Shown: in pieces, positions 1-10,240 of the stretch | Layout of the letters: the number at the start of each line of letters is the position of its first letter | Position numbering within the stretch: the first letter of the stretch is position 1 | Origin: Hybos culiciformis | Lineage: Eukaryota; Arthropoda; Insecta; Diptera; Hybotidae | Assembly (NCBI GenBank): GCA_964007475.1 | Contig: OZ023273.1 | Location: forward strand, 4,564,176-4,628,175 | Reading direction: 5' to 3' | DNA: 64,000 nucleotides | Notes under the pieces: model-generated | Database searches by the model: none | Told to the model about the DNA's origin: nothing | What the model saw: the letters and a program-made list of their open reading frames with translations, nothing else | Position numbers and translations under genes: made by a program

Positions 1-615
1 TTGTTTCGCGGCAGGATGAACCGTGGTTTCTCCTGACCGCTGCCTCTTGTGTGCGGGTTCTCTTTGCCTTGGCGCTTGTGGCTCTTTGTCTGAGGTCGTC
101 CGTCGGCTAGAGGATCCGGATGAGAATTTCTTCTCCACCCTTTCTCTCTGCCCTTCTCTGGAGCTTGGTTGTTGGCTCCTATGGTCCGCCTCTACTTCTC
201 TTCTTTCCCTCCTTTCTCGATCTCTGGAGGAACTATGCGGTGGGTCTCCCCGACTCTGCATATGTTGCCTCCTTCCTTCGGTTCCGGAGGGACGGTGTTG
301 TGGGTACGGTCGTCTTCCCGGGGGGTCTTGCCGTTTTCTCTTTTCGGCCTCATCTTGGTCGGCAATCCTTGTCCATCTGGCCTTCATAAGGGCTTTCTGC
401 TCAGCAATTGGCCTTTCGTCCAAATTGCTTCGCCTCAGCCACCTACGGTCGATTTTCGACAGGGAGAGTTGCCACTCTTCCCCCTGTCTGGTTTTTTCTC
501 GTTGTCCTTTTTCATTGCGCTGGTCGTCGTTGGTTTTCCCCGCTGGCGACCTATCACTGCTAGTTGTAGCAGTGCCAGGCCTTGAGCCGGGAGCCGCGGC
601 TGATACTCCCGACAT
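1..615 (-). CDS. Partial minus-strand ORF on GC-rich island, probable mobile-element protein
   Basis: The minus strand is free of stop codons from 738 down to base 1, 246 codons, and the frame runs off the left edge. The first ATG in it is at 615, which gives at least 205 residues starting MSGVSAAAPGSRPG. The product is hydrophilic and rich in Arg, Gln, Glu, Ser and Pro, with segments such as WQLSLSKIDRRWLRRSN and KALMKARWTRIADQDEAEKR and a long basic, probably disordered tail. The island (1 to about 790) is clearly richer in GC than everything around it, which suggests an inserted element. This is compatible with an ORF1/Gag-like protein of a retroelement, but I recognise no domain, zinc knuckle or enzyme motif. 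The C-terminus lies outside the window. A 253-codon plus-strand frame over the same bases is Leu/Ser/Cys/Phe-rich and looks like its antisense. Confidence 0.4.
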   Translation of the reverse strand, partial: MSGVSAAAPGSRPGTATTSSDRSPAGKTNDDQRNEKGQREKTRQGEEWQLSLSKIDRRWLRRSNLDERPIAEQKALMKARWTRIADQDEAEKRKRQDPPGRRPYPQHRPSGTEGRRQHMQSRGDPPHSSSRDRERRERREVEADHRSQQPSSREGQRERVEKKFSSGSSSRRTTSDKEPQAPRQREPAHKRQRSGETTVHPAAKQ

Positions 616-790
616 TTGGGTGGATATCCCCACCCGCTTTTTTCCTCCTTCTTGTTCATCATGTTTGTTTTGGATTTCCTTAGTTTTCAACTCGACGCCT
701 CCGACTCCTCCTTCTGCAGCGAACTGCGTCCGTCGGTGTCATTGTTGTCGAGTCTACTTAAGCCCCACCACCACGACAAGGTGAAATCCG

Positions 791-3700
791 GGGGGGGTGG
801 TTGGTTATTTAGTTCCGTTTGGAAAAAAGTTATCGAACAAAATTTCCAAAATTCGAATAATTTTTATTCGTTTTTCGAGTTGTATTTATCGTGTATTTAT
901 CTTGAAAAATAAAAATCCGAATTCGAATTACATAATTCCGATTTCAGTTTTCACTCGAATTTCATTTTAGAATCGAGTTACATAATAACCCCCCTGTTCT
1001 TATTCTTCTGTTCAGATTTTCTGAAATATTATTATTCTTTTTCTATAAAATATGAATCCTCTTTATGAGCATACTTACAGTTACTTAGTTGCAATGTTCT
1101 TACCGATTCTTACCTAATGTATATATTATACACAATATTTATGTAATGTGCTAATAACATAAATTTATAATAAAAATAAAATAGCAATCAGTTTCACACA
1201 TTTTTTTTTTCACAAACGAAAGGGAAATTTAGCACAACATAATTTTTATTTTAATAAACTGTTGATTTGATTTTGATTACATGAAAAAAAATTACGGAAA
1301 AAATGAAAGCATTAAAAAAAAAAGTAACACTCGACTAACACTTATAATTATTTGTTCTTGTAAAGTACTTTTAATTAAGTGCGATAATCACATGGTTTAT
1401 TCGAATTATTGTTGTTTATCGAGACTGGGGATACTCTCGATAAAAGTTGCTACTGAAAACATTTCTTTGTCTATATAGCTTAAGTAAGTAAACATTTTAG
1501 TTTCCATTTTACAACATTTTCTTTTAATTTTATACAGGTGGTATTTTACTTTTTATTTTTAGTCCGTTCGCTTATTAGCATTTATTCTAAAAATTGAAAT
1601 CGAATTCTAATTTTTAGATCTTTTGATTTGTGAGCAACGCGATTTTACAGGTACGATTTTAGATATTATTTACCTCAGTATTATAATGATGTTTATAAGT
1701 AAGTATGTATATAAATAAGTTATTACTAATTTATGTTCCGAAATAAATTTTTCTAAACTTCAATTAAATAATCCCTGGAATCTGGATGTCGTCAGAATTT
1801 AAACCTTTGACTAAGTACCTACCCTCTTTTATTAAGTTTCTTATTACGGTTTCATTTGTTTGTTATTTTAAATACATTCAAATATAATATACCCACCTAG
1901 CTACCCTGTTGGAGTAAAAAAATAACTGCCTACATTTTGCTTATTATAAGAGAACTAATATTACCAGTCGACAAAATTATAAGTTCAAAAGCTCCGCTGT
2001 ATAGAGAAAATTAATTACTGATCTCAAAGTTCTGCTGAGTCAGCAGTAAGTGAAATTCGATAAGCCCATGAAAAAATCAATTTTGTTGCGGAGAACTGAA
2101 TAGAACTAGTATTTTAACAGTTTTTTTATTTCTTGCAACTAGAACGATTCCTTATGCTATAAACTTTATCTGTGAAAACATCTCAAAACAAAAACACCTC
2201 AAAACGCTGCATAAATAAATTTCAATTTATTTAACAACAAAAAATTAAAAAAAAAAAAAACTACCTTTGTTTGGTACCTATAATAATAAAAAATAATAAA
2301 AAAACAATTTTTTATAAGGTACTGTACATATGTATAATGCACATTGCTGTACATATAATATGTAGGTACCTACTTAAAAGTACTTATCAAATCAAAATTT
2401 TATAACACAAATTTGAATTTAAATCCATATTTACTTTACTCTAAAATACATATATATTTTTTTTATTTTTATAACTATTAGACCATAATTTGAATTCACA
2501 AAAAGCGAAAATTTTTAACGAACTGTGGTTAAAATCAAATTTAGGATTTTTAAAAAATAGGTAGGTACTTAAGTAGATAAGTATATTAAATTTTTTCAAA
2601 TCTCTCAGGCTCAGCCACTTCTAAAAGGAAACCATATACAATTATACACACATATCATACCTATACCTAAACATTATGTATCTTTACCTCGAGTTTCACT
2701 TAATTTTTAATTTTTTTGTATTTGCTTCCCATTTTATGTAAACTCCTCACTGTACACGTGTAAAGGCTCCCAAATAGGTAAGTATGTACATAAAGTAAAA
2801 TATTTTCTAGAATATTAAAAAAATATATAACTAGATAAATAGATAAGACTTTGTGTTAGTTAGGAATACATTATTTTGTTTTTATGTTAAATTGTTCTTT
2901 CCAAAAACAAAAACAGATTTCTTACAAAACTTCTGTAATTTAATTAAGTTGAATTTGTATAGATTTTTAAAGGCAGAACATTTCTTATACATATTATGAA
3001 AAAATTTCCCGTACCTTTCTCTAACCAAAAATATTTTTCACACAACAGGCAATTAATAAATGGTAATATGTACTTTTTATTCCCTCCGTCCTTCCTCCTT
3101 AAAAAATAAATAAATAAATAAATAAAAAATATTAAATTCTAATCAAATACACATAATGATAAAATTATTTTCCTTTACTGTGTCACTAGACACAAACATA
3201 ATTTAAATTTAATAGATCTAGAATTCAACTGTATATTCTTAGCATAAAAAAATGAAAAGTTGAGCACAAGTGAGCTTGTGTATGTTTTCCAATTGAGAAA
3301 TAAGTATCCTAGTTTCAAATTTAATAAATCGACATTAGTGGAACGTACTTTTGTTTAATATTTTAATATACCTACATATACCTAGTTATAAGTAGATAAT
3401 AAAATTATGTTTTTTCATGTTCTTTTTAAGGAAATAAATGATTATGCAGCAAGCAATTGGTTTCGATTCAACTCTGTAAATAGCAAAACCGTTGTTAATG
3501 ATAATGCTACATGATAGGGCAGTAAGTGTTCTATAGAATTTAAATGTTCCCAGAAAAGAAGATACCTAGGTACATGTGGATGTGGATCCCAAGTGGTTAT
3601 TCTAATATTTAAAAAATATAAGTATATGTGTACAATACGGTACAATATAAACTATAAAGGTGTAAAGGCTAAAACTTGAATAGTGTAATAAAACTATAAT

Positions 3701-3818
3701 TTTAAATTTAAAATCAATTATAAAAAGATAGGTATATTTTTTTTCACTTGAGAGAAATAGTTCTTTTCGAGGTTCTTTTATATGTGGCAGTATTTTTATC
3801 AGTGATTTTAGGGTGAAC
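791..3818. other. AT-rich spacer without a recognisable gene
   Basis: Very AT-rich sequence with homopolymer A and T runs, a short (AAAT)n tract near 3108-3130 and several GTAGGTA/TACCTAC-type words. No reading frame here has coding character or flanking splice sites. I see no RNA gene. Confidence 0.6.
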
Positions 3819-4392
3819 TGACATAACCGCGAATGTCATAACCGCGAAAAATTTTTGTCATAACCGCGAAACTAGAATATGTATGAGTTTCGCGGTTATA
3901 ACAAAAATTTTTGTTATAACCGCGAAATGATAAAAATCGAATTTTTGTGGTCTGGTAAGCACACGGAAGGGGGGCAGCAGGGCGGCGGGCGGGCGGTTGG
4001 TCAGTGGGATTTGCGGCTGGCGCCGCAAATCCTACTGACCAACCGCCCGCCCGCCGCCCTGCTGCCCCCCCTCCCGTGTGCTTACCACACAACATTTTTT
4101 TATCGAGGTCTTATTTCATTTTTCAAAATGATCGAGTTTTTGTGTTTCGCGGTTATAACAAAAATTTTTGTTATAACCGCGAAATGATAAAAATCGAAAT
4201 TTTGTGTTTCGCGGTTATAACAAAAATTTTTGTTATAACCTCGAAACGAAATTTTTTCAATTTTTTGCCATATTTTTTCGCGGTTATGACAAAAAAAAAT
4301 ATAAAACATTTTTCGCGGTTATGACACTTTTATTTTTTATTTCGCGGTTATGACAAAAAAGCTTCGCGGTTATGACATTCGCGGTTATGTCA
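3819..4392. mobile_element. Foldback/MITE-like palindromic element made of CGCGGTTAT motifs
   Basis: About 574 bp bounded by a perfect inverted repeat of about 30 bp, TGACATAACCGCGAATGTCA at the left and its complement ending TGACATTCGCGGTTATGTCA at the right. Inside are about 14 copies of the motif TTCGCGGTTAT in both orientations, one with a base change (ACCTCGAA near 4235). Three adjacent inverted pairs, near 3889-3927, 4146-4184 and 4207-4245, form local palindromes with an A5T5 centre. The middle (3954-4086) is a separate GC-rich hairpin. The apparent ORFs here are read-through of the palindromes, not genes. No transposase is present, so if mobile it is non-autonomous. No clear target-site duplication is visible. 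Confidence 0.6.
3954..4086. repeat. GC-rich near-perfect hairpin, arms about 66 bp
   Basis: The left arm GGTAAGCACACGG...CAGTGGGATTTGCGG pairs with the right arm CCGCAAATCCTACTGACC...CCGTGTGCTTACC around a centre near 4019-4020. Only a few mismatches are visible, for example GGAAGG against CCTCCC and CAGTGGG against CCTACTG. The arms are rich in G on one side and C on the other, next to AT-rich flanks. It would form a long stable stem in single-stranded DNA or RNA. Confidence 0.75.
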
Positions 4393-6693
4393 CAATCCCA
4401 TTCATAATTCACTAGGAAGGTAGTAGATTCATTAACCACTAGTGATCCAATATGTAAATTTTTTTTGTAAGGCTGTTATAATTTTTTTTTGTAAACACTA
4501 TTTTATAAATATTTTTTTAAATGTGTGCTATGCTGTAAAAACATAAAAATAAATTCAAGTTTTTCAGAAACATTTTTTTTTTTTTTTCGTTTTTAATCAT
4601 TTTATGTCGGTATTTGTGATGTTGATGTTATTCTTTTTTGCTTGTTCTTTCTCTCATCTTCTTCTCCTTTGATGAAAAAGCAGCAATATACCTAAGTTTA
4701 TATAGGCTTTACATAGGCTGGCTTTTTTAATGTCAAAATAAAAAAAAAATCTTCTGCGCTGCGCTTGTTTGACTAATACAATCACCACGACGTTATTACA
4801 TCAAATTTTAAACAGAATATCTTTTGTCTGTACATAAAAAAGATACTTTTTTTTATTATTTTGATAATTTAAAGCTGAAAAAAACAAAATTATTTGTCTA
4901 TTCTGTTGCGAAATGACTGTTTGAAAATTGGAAAAAAGAATAAGTCAGTAATAATAAATAGTGTAATCGATTTTAAATTTTAGATATTCGGTTTTATTAT
5001 GATTCATGAATTACCAATGTAGATAATATGAAATTATCATAAAATCTATTTACTTAGTTAATTCAGAATCAAAAGAAGATAAATTGGATGGAAGAATAAA
5101 TTTTAGATTTTGTTTAAAACTCAATATTGAGATATAAGCAGGTAGATATTGAGATAGATATATACATATAGGTATAGGTACATTTTTTTTAACCTAAGTA
5201 TGATGTATGATCATTTAATTATCATTTAATTATCTACTAATTAGCTTTAAATTTTTGTATTACGTATCGTAGTTATTTTGTGCAACAATTAACCCTACTT
5301 ACCAACTTTTTCTTAAGCCAACCGAACATGTCGATGTTTTAAGCCAGCAAAACTAAAGAGTCGATTACCTACATATTTAAAAAAAAAAGAAGAAAATACC
5401 AAATTTTTATTTATGGCATTTTATTAGCTAATTTTATTTACATGAATCATCTTTTAGCTTTGGCGGGCGGAATTAACAACTATTTGGTGTATATTTGAAA
5501 TGTTCTTCATCTCTGTCATCCGCAAAATATCGTAATTTGTTTACTGAAACGTTGTAGGTATTATATTATTTAATTTGATTAAGGCTTATTATCAAGGTAT
5601 AGACATACGGAAAAAAAATTTAAAATGATAACAAGCGGCACGTCCGTACCATACACAATACCGCCAACATATCACCATTGTCTATAAAGGTTATAAATAA
5701 GTATTAACGAACTTTTTCTAGTCTCGCTAACAACATTCCTTATTACCTAAACAAAATAAATGACCACAATATTCACTAGGATATAGGTAGGTACATAATA
5801 AGTACAAAATTAAATTATATACTAACCAATTGACGACGACTCTGATGACTTTTTGTATTCGACCCTGCTTCGGACATAATCTTTTATATTTATATGTTTT
5901 TAAGATATTCTGTGTATACCTACACAACTTTTTTTATTTATTTTATATATAACAAATTTTTTTTCATACATACATAAAAAAAAAATGTAAAAAAGATTTT
6001 TTTTTTTTGCAGATTTTTTCTCCACACACAGGTCACAAGAAAAAAAAATTTTTTTTTTGCAAAATAATTTTTCTAAATTCTGAAAATATTTCTTCAATAA
6101 TTTATTTCTAATTATTTTTTTTTTTTTTTTAAGAAGATATTAATTTCTTTTTCTAAAAATTTTTAATAAGCCTAAAAATTGATTTAAAAATGTGGATTAG
6201 GTATTTTTGTTTTTTGTAAGTTTTTTTTGTTTTTTCCTTTCTTGCCTTCTCATTAAATCCAATATTAATTTTTTTTTTTTTTATTATTTTAAAGCAACTA
6301 TTACCTATATTTTAATTAAGTTAATTTTTTTATTAGCATTTTTAAAATCAAAATTTCTATTTAGATTTTTTAATTAGAATTTTTTTTTTTTATGTTTTTT
6401 AACGAAATAAATTAATGAAATTTCTTTTTATTTTCCGGAAAAACAACCGCACCCTTCAAAAGTTAGAAGCGTATTGAAATTAAAATGAGAAAATTATATT
6501 TTAAATGCCGTAGATAAACTTAAAAAAAAGTAACTGAGCCGCATATATAGTGAAAGCAGCGGCCGGAAGAAATTAAAATTATAACAAATGAATGCCGTAT
6601 TCACATCGGCGGGCCAACACCCCTCTTGTGTCAATCACAACAAACAATTCGGTGGATAATTGTTTTTTTTTTTATGGAAATAACGTTTTTCAC
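4393..6693. other. AT-rich spacer
   Basis: No gene recognised. The stretch 5930-6420 is dominated by long T and A homopolymers. Short ORFs at 5727-5927 and 5900-6097 (minus) have low-complexity Lys/Phe composition from these tracts. Confidence 0.55.
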
Positions 6694-6791
6694 CAGACCT
6701 GGGCAAAGTACGGACCGCGGGCCGCATGCGGCCCGGTATTCGAATTTAGTTTTCCATGCGGCCCTAGATCTTAAAAGTTTGCCCAGGCTTG
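6694..6791. mobile_element. Short hAT-like non-autonomous element
   Basis: The left end CAGACCTGGGCAAAGT and the right end AGTTTGCCCAGGCTTG form imperfect terminal inverted repeats. Just inside the left end is a GC-rich palindrome-like block (CCGCGGGCCGCATGCGGCCC). A CAG-starting TGGGCAAA terminus followed by a GCGGCCCG-type block is typical of some animal hAT DNA transposons. The copy is only about 98 bp, so it is internally deleted. I could not see a matching 8-bp target duplication, which weakens the call. Confidence 0.45.
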
Positions 6792-8325
6792 CTTTATAGC
6801 GAAGATAATGCTCAAAAAATCATCTCATAGCGTACGTACATATATAATATTTTAAAAGATGAAATCTTTAAAGCTGGATTGGGTTGAATAAACGAATTTG
6901 TGCAAGTAAATCGCTGTGTGTAAACGAAAACATGAAAAAAAAATTTGGCTTGCTTGAGTAAAATTTGTATTGCCACTTGCCAGAAAAATTTCATGAGGTT
7001 GGTGTATTTGCTAGCAGCTTGTAAATCCACCAAAATACATTGAATCATTAAATAATATGTACTCCGACAATGCCTGCGAAACATTTCCTCGAAAATGCAA
7101 TTGCTCGAAAAACATTTGCGAGATCTGTAGCACCTACTCCAGTAATTGGTCAAATAAACGCAAAATTAAGTAATTACAATTATTAAATTACAAAATAAAT
7201 AGTTTTGATTTTTAATTCCAATTTTTTTTTTTTAAATATAGATCTTCAGTATTTTATTGAATGTGAATATTAAATTAAAAAAAAATAAAACAAAAAATGA
7301 ATCTTTATATTTTTAGTATTTTAAAAAACTAATATCTTATAATATAAGTTTATAATTATAAAAATAGTATTCTAAATAAAAGTTCATAATGTTAACAAAA
7401 TTGTTAACATTACAATTGTCTTCCTTAAATGCATAAGCTTTTTCGAAAAGTTATGTTAAACTGGTTAAGAGTAGGTTTATCAAAAGATTGGTAAATTTTC
7501 GTATTAATGACCGTTTAAAAATGTTAATCTTTACATATCTGATGTAGTAAAATTATTTTATCGAAATAAAGACTTAGATTTTTTTCCCAAAATTAATATA
7601 AGATAATGTTAAAAATTATCATTAAAATATTAACATATAATTTCGTCGAAATTTTAAAAATAAAAAAAATATATATAGAATAAGAATTGATGAAAAATAT
7701 GGAAATTATAACAAATTAATTATTCATGTTTAATGCGATTTGTTGATTTGAACATAACACATAAAACACACAACACATAAATTTTGAAATATAAATTTCT
7801 AATATAAAATAAGAACGTTATGTTATTGTGAAATTACATATTATATTATATTAAATCATTGAATTCACAAACTATTACTATCGAGTTTCTTTTACGAATG
7901 ATATTTCAAATTCCGTCATGATGACAAATTTTAATTACATTTCGTTTTTCAGCTGGTTCAAAAAGTTTAAAAACTTTAATTCTAATAATTTCACTATTTA
8001 AGGTTTTTTTTTCTAGTACATATTAACTTATATGTTAATAAATAATCTGATTAGAATTTACTATATGAATAGGAAATAGCAGATATTTTTTTCAAAGAAT
8101 TTGAATTTCGGAAATTACTCAACGTAAAAATACTTGCCACCACACCACCCACGTTTTCATGCAATTGTATTATACATTACATACATTTAACTTATTAATA
8201 AACAAATTGGCAAACTCGGATGTGTGGTCAAGATTGATAGTGTAAAAATTTTAAGTTTAAAGTTCCCCAAGAAACATTTTAATGTTCTTAATAAATTTTA
8301 CATTTTCATTTCAATGAAAAAAAAA
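6792..8325. other. Spacer with no supported gene
   Basis: AT-rich. A 113-codon minus ORF at 6812-7153 has no recognisable domain and no splice context. It sits directly beside the hAT-like terminus, so it could be transposon debris. A possible ATTAAA polyadenylation signal for the minus-strand gene ending at 8326 lies at 8278-8283. Confidence 0.4.
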
Positions 8326-9961
8326 TTATGAATCAGTATCCATTGTGTTATTGTCTTCTTTTCTTTCATTGTCTCTATTTTTAATTTTCTTTAAAACCAT
8401 ATCTTCTAAAGGCTTAGGTGCTTGCCATACCACTAGCGCTGTGCATGGTTTTTCATAATGTGCTAATAATGCTCTTGGTAAAATATTATCATGGGATTTC
8501 ATTTTCTTGATTTCTTCGCAAATAGTCAATGTATTTGCTCGTTTCAGTTTATCTTCTAAATCTTTAATTGTTATTCCCTGATAACATACTCGATTTGTTA
8601 TTGGTGAATTATTTGCATCTACTTTATCACTTTGACCGCTGTTCATTGTAATTATATCATTTCTCGACTCTGCAACTAAATGATGATTATGATTGACAAA
8701 TTCTGACGAAATATGTAAATTATCGAAATGAGAAGCCATCTTTTCTTCAGTAATAATTTGTTTTGGAGGACTAAGTAAAAAAGTAAAGAATATACTTTAT
8801 AATGCCACTGTATACTTGTAAATACGATTTTAGATATTAAAGAACTTGAACCATTTTATTTAGCTTATTTCTTACAACTTAGATTTACTTTATGACTACT
8901 TAAATACAAATAAAATGAAAATAAATATTTCCAAAACAACATTATACGATCTTAAAAATAAATGTTTCTACAAACTTTAAGTTTATATTTAACAGTCAAA
9001 TAATAAAACAAATCTTTCAACTGTGAAAAACATCTCTACATACTTAACTACATAAATGAAATAATGTAAATTAAGGGGCTTGGTGAAGGTTAAGTCGAAA
9101 GTCAGTTGCTCATAATCATAAGAATAAATGAGATTTCTCTCTCAAATTTCATTCATGGAAAGATCTTGTTTATGAGCGTTCGTTCTTTTTTTATTTACCT
9201 ACTGAAATAAAATGTTAAAAACCTTATTTTCAAAAATCTTCTAAACTAATATTTAATGTCTACCACATCCATATAACTGAAATCAGTAGATACATATATA
9301 TACTATTTTCTTTTTCTTTTTCGATGTTTGTTTTTTATATTGTGTAGATTATGATAAAAAATCTTCTTTTGTTTGTCTTGTTTTTTTTCAATTTTAAAAA
9401 CATTTAACATTGTACCTTTTCTAACAAGTAAAAATAAAAATTCTCTGTTTCCTTGTCTTCTCGCCTAAACCGCTGGATCGATTTGGATGAAATTTTGAAA
9501 TTAAGCATCAAGGGACCTGGGATGGTTCTAGGATACTAGAAAACGTTTGCTCCGAATCAACTATTTAAAAAACTGGATGTCGAAAGGCCGTTCTCGAAGT
9601 CCTTTGACGGAGGGGGATTTATAGTAAATTTTGAAATTTATCTTAGGATAAAATACATGTTTTAACATTGGAATAATAATGTCCTTTGATCGCTACAAGT
9701 ATTGAATCAAAAAAAAAAGTGCAAAAAACTACAACATAATAAAAATTTGTAATGTTTCTATCAAACTTACATCGGCGGCAATATTTCTGATTTTCGTTTA
9801 TGCTGATTATTTGCTCTCGAATTCAATGGACTTGGAATTGTGGCAGGATAAGGAGCGCCAAACTCCACAAATGATGAATTCGAAAATGATCCAGTCGTCC
9901 ATGGAATACTAGAGGGTGCTGTGAATGTCGTCGATCTAGTTGATGTGGTAGGCTCATCCAT
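8326..9961 (-). CDS. Unrecognised two-exon protein, 211 aa
   Basis: Exon 1 is 9961-9771, ending at a GTAAGT donor. Exon 2 is 8770-8326, after a TTTTTACTTAG acceptor. The join restores the frame (ILPPI followed by PPKQIITEEK) and gives 211 residues. The N-terminal third is Ser/Thr/Pro-rich (MDEPTTSTRSTTFTAPSS) and ends in a basic patch, NNQHKRKSE. The centre is polar. The C-terminal part, about residues 127-195, looks structured: a helix-like ITIKDLEDKLKRAN, then ILPRALLAHYEKPC and TALVVWQAPKPLEDM, then a charged tail. The P-x-x-x-LVxWxxP pattern loosely recalls the C-terminal part of CCDC117-type proteins; that comparison is from memory and tentative. No signal peptide or membrane segment is seen. 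An acceptor-like TTCTAG just upstream of the ATG suggests a further 5' untranslated exon. Correct splicing plus a conserved-looking core make this a likely real gene. Confidence 0.65.
9439..9560. repeat. Interspersed repeat, copy 1 (second copy at 26178)
   Basis: This stretch shares a recognisable order of words with 26178-26290: AATTCTCTGTTTCC, CGCCTAAACCGCTGGA, AAATTTTGAAA, GGGATGGTTCTAGGATACTAG. The two copies are diverged but collinear. It lies inside the intron of the two-exon gene. Leaders with a CTAAACCGCTGGATCGATTT-like block are common in insect non-autonomous repeats; the class is not determined here. Confidence 0.5.
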
Positions 9962-10068
9962 AGCAGATCTAGAATAAAATTTCAGACAAGGTTAGATGTA
10001 CAATAATTTCATAATAAAATCTGGTAATGAAATAATAAAAAAAAAATTAGAATGAGATCAACTATTGT

Positions 10069-10200
10069 CGGCCGTCATAGTGTAGTGGCACAATTGACAT
10101 TATCCTACGGCGTGTTCGGTCGTGGGTTCGATTCCCACCTCGGACTTTTCAATTTGCTTTTCAATTTTTTCACTTGAATTAAGGGTTTGTGTTGTTGTTT
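10069..10200 (+). mobile_element. tRNA-derived SINE, fuller copy
   Basis: The head has a box A-like TAGTGTAGTGG (10078-10088) and a perfect box B GGTTCGATTCC (10124-10134), spaced as in a tRNA gene. The acceptor ends do not pair (GGCCGTC against CTCGGAC) and no clean anticodon arm forms, so this is not a functional tRNA. The downstream body TTTTTTCACTTGAATTAA...TTTGTGTTGTTGTTTT recurs after a diverged tRNA-like remnant at 52027-52120. Shared non-tRNA sequence at two places is what a SINE family would give. Confidence 0.6.
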
Positions 10201-10240
10201 TACTAAGTTTCAAATGACTCTGTTGTTGCCGGTAAAAGGA

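Noticed and set aside
23..784. 253-codon plus-strand ORF on the GC-rich island
   Set aside because: Its Leu/Ser/Cys/Phe-rich composition is typical of the antisense of an Arg/Gln/Glu-rich frame, and the minus strand is equally open across 1-738 with a more protein-like product.
3808..4324. Several 69-106 codon ORFs around 3808-4324 on both strands with repeated RGYNKNFCYN words
   Set aside because: They are translations of the same CGCGGTTATAAC palindromes in both directions, not genes.
6812..7153. 113-codon minus ORF
   Set aside because: No domain, no splice signals, Phe/Cys/Tyr-rich composition as expected from chance in AT-rich DNA; at most transposon debris.
10069..10146. Functional tRNA gene
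   Set aside because: Boxes A and B are present but the acceptor ends do not pair and no regular anticodon stem-loop forms; the flanking tail is repeated elsewhere.
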